From Phorcus lineatus (lineage: Eukaryota > Mollusca > Gastropoda > Trochida > Trochidae), in assembly GCA_921293015.1 (NCBI GenBank), contig OV121082.1, positions 19,757,748-19,821,747 of the forward strand: a stretch of DNA of 64,000 nt, in the 5' to 3' direction. Shown here piece after piece: positions 59,330-64,000 of the stretch (the stretch's first letter is position 1; every line of letters begins with the position of its first letter). Under the pieces are notes generated by a model. It saw nothing but the letters and a program-made list of their open reading frames with translations. It was not told the DNA's origin and did not search any database. The position numbers and the translations under genes are program-made.

Positions 59330-61440
59330 TAGGAAATAACGAAAGTTCATGTATTTCCATGGTGATATGACACTGCTGTACTGACGTATCGCAGATGTTT
59401 GAGAAAGCATCATTATCACGATCTATGGGATCTTTATGAAATGAATAAAATAATGTTTTACGCATCCTGATTGAGTGAGGAAAGAATGATCATAACATAA
59501 TAAATCTCAACATAAGAATATTTTGTTATAGCAGGCCTATTGTTTTTTTTATAATGTTTAAATGTTTTTTAGTCTGTATCTGTAACCATCACAAGTAACA
59601 ATGATATCGTGCGTTTCCATAACTTTTTTTCCAGATTACTAAGTTACTAGTTTACTGGAGCTCTTTAATGCTGAACTCCCATTAATGTCCTACAATATGT
59701 TTCTAATAACGGTTCTAATGTTTCTGATATACAGATCTCAATTCACCATTTTTCCCATTCTAAAGGTTTTTAACACCAACGCTATAACATGCTCATTCTT
59801 GCTGATTTTAGGTACAAGTAATCGTAGGAACAAAATAGATTTCTTATTTTCACTTACAAAGCAATATTACTTCTATAATGCGATCATTGATTGGCTAGAG
59901 AAACTGTACTATGCTTTCTTGCAAAGAGCGAACCTCGTTCGACAGAGATCGACAAGCGTTGTTCCTTGGGCAAGGATGTTCAAACTTCAATTGCTTTCTC
60001 AGTCAGTACTGATTAATTGAAGACAGCCACCCTGATAAAACCAATGTGGAAACCAGTTCATTAATTTGGAAAAGTTGTGTTAAAATGGACATTCGTGAAA
60101 CCACGTGCTTCATTTATAAAAAAAATAATAGAATATTCACTAAAGGCATTCACGAAATTGTGTACTTAAAAATCATTTATGTACCTTTCTTAGTTATGAG
60201 CACTGGATGTACAAACCCGTTTTAATCAATCAATCAATCAATCAATCAATTTTCGAAAACAATGTGAATAGAGTATCGTCAATACGAAAAACTAATATTC
60301 TATATATTTCTTGAAAATTCTTTAATCATATTAAATTATTTAAGATTTTTTGTAAACTTTTGCATGTTTTTCATGTAACATGACCAATCAAAAACACTTA
60401 AAATAGTTTTTTTACGTTTTTACTTTACTCAGACTCTGGATAACACTTTTAAATTCCCGATAAATACTGATTGGCATTTTCGATTCCCGAAGTCTTAGTA
60501 CCTAAATTCTAATTTATAAAGCATATACAATGAGGGCGCCCCCTGACCTACATGTTATTTATAAAAGACTCAAGGGACACTACTTCCAATAAACTAGCAC
60601 GCAACACGACATAATTAAACAACCCTTTCCTCTCCAGTTGTCTGGTGTCGGGATTATAAGCTTTCGAGTGACTATCCATTTCTGATATTGCACATAATGA
60701 AGGCACTTTTGAATATAGGTTACACGCTAGGTTTATATGTGACATGAAAATGACTGTATATATTTGATATAACGTTAGACGCTCTATTTGTGACTCAATG
60801 TCTCAGAAGAGACGGATGAAATATACATGTGGTATACGGCTGGGGTAATCTTGCTTTCTCTGATTTGCCTTTAAAGATAAAGAATCTTCAAGAAGTGCAT
60901 GTTTTGGTTTAAAAAGAAGGCTTGGTGTTTATTTTAAATACGGGGCGTGAAATATTTTAAAGAAATCACTTTTGTAAAAAAAAGCCGGATGGGTTGAACA
61001 GAAAAAGATCAAACCTTATATATGTGGAGTAAATTGGAGCAGATGGAGGATTGGACTAAATATGGGTACTATGATGATTTTCAGTTGTCCCTGATGATAA
61101 AAACCTCGAACATGACATTTAAAAACTTGGCATTAATATATTCAAAAATCATTTTAACACAGGAATCGGATGCTCTTATAATTCTTGTGCAGGGGTAACA
61201 GCCCTAGGTGGATCACCGTAAGTCTTAGTATCTGAAATCCCCCTTGTTTGAAACTAGTGTTCAATTGAAGAGGATTCGGCATTGGTAGTAATGGTAACTT
61301 AAAGTCTTGTGCTGGTGCCACTTTTCTTTATTGCGCTAAATATGTTTAGTTGGTATGAGTGCAACGCCTAATTACAATAAGATATTAAAACAAATTTGCC
61401 TTTTAAGTGTTATTGCCTTCGGAAAAGTAAGTTTTATCTT
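59330..61440. other. No firm feature; (TCAA)n microsatellite at 60,224-60,250
   Basis: The ATCA tetranucleotide is repeated about six times. A plus-strand frame runs to 60,020; its last part is slightly G+C-richer and follows a plausible acceptor (GCTGATTTTAG near 59,811), but it shows no domain. Otherwise nothing was recognised. Confidence 0.5.
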
Positions 61441-61444
61441 AAAT

Positions 61445-61735
61445 AGATGAAACCATTGAATTCTTATGACAACGGCCTGATACCCATATACATATACTTG
61501 CAAAAGCTGTTTACAACTTCCTTTGCTTTCAATCTGTAATGATATTAAAGATGAACCCATTGACTCCTTAAGACAGCGGACATATACCCATATACTTACA
61601 AAAGCCGTTTACAACTTCTTTTGCTTTCAATCTGTAATGATATTAAAGATGAAACCATTGAATCCTTAAGACAACGGACAGATACCCATATACCTGCATA
61701 TGCCGTTTACAACCTCCCTTGCTGTGTGTTAACAA
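61445..61735. repeat. ~100-bp tandem repeat, nearly three copies
   Basis: Copies start at 61,445, 61,549 and 61,648 with AGATGAA(A/C)CCATTGA. Each contains GATACCCATATAC, GTTTACAACTTC and, in copies 1 and 2, TTTGCTTTCAATCTGTAATG. Periods are 104 and 99 bases. Identity is high, so the expansion is fairly recent. Confidence 0.92.
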
Positions 61736-62269
61736 TCATGAAATCAATAATGGGAATAAAGTCGTGCACGACCTGATTCAATTCTTGTTTACTAGGACCT
61801 TTGTAAGCAGTAATTTGTGTGAAAAGTTCTTAAAAATATCCTTGGAATAAAAAGCTGTCACTTTCTCTCGCTTCAAGGTGAAACGGTTCAATTTTCTATC
61901 TATTGTTAAAAATCTTGACTACCTTTCAAATGCGAGTTATTTTTTATTTAAATCAGAATTTGAGGTTATGGTTAAACATTTCGCTATAATTATCCGCAAG
62001 AGTTCTGTTCCTCCATCTGGTTTATCGTATTTATTCCCTTGTGTTTATTTAAAGCATCGCTTGATACATTAGTTTACATCTGACGTCGGTTGACGATGTG
62101 TTTTAGGTAAAGTATGAACACACAAGACAAACACGAGTAATCAGGCATGTACGTTTTCGTAGTTATAATATACAATGAATACTGACAGTTTCTTTTAACA
62201 ATTATCTGCAGTTCTGTAAGACGTCATTTGGTTTTATTTGACGTCACCAATATCGTCAGTAATGATTAT

Positions 62270-62437
62270 TTTAAATGATAAACTCACAAGATATTTTATT
62301 TTCATATGATATCATCATAAGCTTTCTGTATTACCTATATTCTTTAAATGATAATAGTTCAATGATAAACTCACAGGATACTTTATTATGATACGATATT
62401 AACATAAGCTTTCAGTATAACCTATTCTTAAATTAGA
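62270..62437. repeat. ~85-bp tandem duplication
   Basis: AATGATAAACTCACAAGATA...CATAAGCTTTCTGTATTACC (62,273-62,336) and AATGATAAACTCACAGGATA...CATAAGCTTTCAGTATAACC (62,360-62,422) are adjacent direct copies. Confidence 0.85.
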
Positions 62438-62439
62438 TA

Positions 62440-64000
62440 AACACAATTTCGTTGGAAATTGTTGATGTCAATAGACTGTTTGTATTTTAATCACTTAAAC
62501 TGTTCGTCTATACATTATTGAATGGATATGGAACATTAAAGAAGTAGAAAATAGATAAGTCTATCGTTCGATTTTTTGTCTACATATATAAACATTTGGA
62601 TGATACAATCGTCGTCATCATCATTAATGCAAGGGCATTTATGCGATTTTGATACTCATAAGTACTTTCTTGAGGAACAGTGAAGCTTATCTTAACTGCA
62701 AATTCCATTAATGGCAATCACCTTAAATTAATCCAAGAAGAATTTTTTGATCTGTCGTAATTTAAAAAGCCCTTTCTTTAAAGCTAATAATCACAAGAAG
62801 GGTCGGATTGAATATTTAAGGCACCGTGACATCGTACAATCATTCATTTCGTTATGCGACATAATCGTTCGAAAGGCGATGTAGTGCTATTTTAATATTC
62901 GAATATGGTTTGAAAATGTACTTGTTAACTTGTGTAAAGCTTTTATAAAAACCTCACATAAGAAAACTGAAAACATTTTCTTCCTCGTTGATATCCATTA
63001 ATCAAGGCCGTTCAACGTGCTGATATTTATCTTTGTGTGTTTGTTGTAAGATAAAGCTCAATGAAATAACCACATGTCGTGGATTTGTCTTTTGTACTTG
63101 ATGAGCACGGCATAAGCTCTATTTATGTTGAGAACTTGTTCGAACAGTTACGCGTGACAAGAACTTCGATTAGCAACACTTGACTCGATGAAGAAAAGAA
63201 ACATTTGCGTTTGTTGGCAGTTAGCACTGAAGTACGCATTTCAACCTAATTTGGTAGGCAGAACAGTGTTATATGTCAACAACGAAAGCTCAGAATGGTA
63301 GATCTTAGAGAATATAAATTAAAGTGTTTTAGAATAATAAAATGTTTGCGAAGACATATTTGCCTTTGTGTTTAAGATAGTTTCTTGGGGGGATTTAAAT
63401 TATTCGTTTACTTTGAAGGTACATACTTATGTCTTTTTGTTATCGTTTTGGGAAAGTTTTGTTTTATGCGTCACTGTTAGAAATGATGTTTTATCCTTTA
63501 AATCCCGAAAGTGACGCAGTTGTGGCAAAGTACCAATCAAATGGATAATCGTATAGCGTTTTGTTTCACACAAAATACCTACTCAAGACGTTCTAAGATT
63601 GTTCTGCTATGTTGAACTCGAGGTTGACCCATCTGATTATCAATTGAGCTCATGTTCTTTACCTGTACATCTTTCGTCAATAACAAAATCTCAACCGAAA
63701 ACAATAAAAACAAGATTATTGTATTCTGCAAGAAACAGCAAATTTAATCGTGTGTGCACACTAGGGATAATTTTGTTTTAGGATTATTCCAACCTATCCT
63801 TGCTTAAAACTAAATTTTACAGAGCCCAATGCTTCTAAAACGTGTGCCTGGACAGTCATAAATATTGTCTTGTTTCTATGGTCACCATAAACGGATAACG
63901 ATTACGATCAACCATATAGAAGCCCTTTCTCCCAGCTTTGAATTGTTGACAACAAACTGTTTTATATGTTATTAGCACATAATGAAAGAAACTCTAACAT
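62440..64000. other. No recognisable feature
   Basis: AT-rich sequence. A frame near 63,599-63,781 reads as an ordinary protein-like string for some 30 codons (ELEVDPSDYQLSS) but lacks clear splice sites or a known motif. Confidence 0.55.

Noticed and set aside
59811-60020. Plus-strand frame after GCTGATTTTAG that would join the 45,552 exon in phase 1 and end at a stop
   Set aside because: The phase fits, but no domain, cysteine pattern or conservation supports it, and it lies 14 kb away. Any open frame has a one-in-three chance of fitting.

Overview
The window looks like nuclear DNA of a marine invertebrate, most likely a mollusc. It is AT-rich (about one third G+C by eye), has no long open frames or bacterial gene layout, and is dense in diverged transposon relics. 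The mollusc inference rests on a (GTGA)n-tailed SINE-like repeat and a GGGCC...TTTGTGAAAG palindromic element of kinds I associate with gastropods and bivalves. No database search was possible, so the taxon is an inference.

Positions 1 to about 42,000 are a patchwork of old segmental duplications. A unit of roughly 11 to 12 kb can be followed in the same block order in three copies: a partial one (1 to 8,400), copy A (8,430 to 18,880) and copy B (19,100 to 30,590). A second tandem duplication of about 5 kb follows (29,830 to 34,540 and 34,870 to 40,700), and a last fragment lies near 42,000. Later insertions lie within the copies: two dead Tc1/mariner-like transposase genes (22,330-22,745 minus; 33,535-34,315 plus), two TA-flanked MITEs of one family, four copies of another TIR family, a split SINE, several minisatellites and a CpG-rich block at 38,870-40,010. 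Insert lengths account well for the size differences between paralogous copies.

From 42,000 to 64,000 the sequence is mostly unique, with scattered short elements. The only host coding sequence I can support is a first coding exon at 45,552-45,609 (+). It encodes a signal peptide, ends in a perfect CAG|GTAAGT donor in phase 1, and sits in a G+C-richer block with a TATA-like box. The rest of that gene is not recognisable and may lie beyond the window. Right of it are palindromic elements (47,449; 48,832; 50,446; 54,614), a TIR family (51,537; 58,573), a two-copy repeat carrying a 12-bp CpG palindrome (53,903; 59,016) and short tandem repeats.

No rRNA, tRNA gene, CRISPR array or complete protein gene was found.
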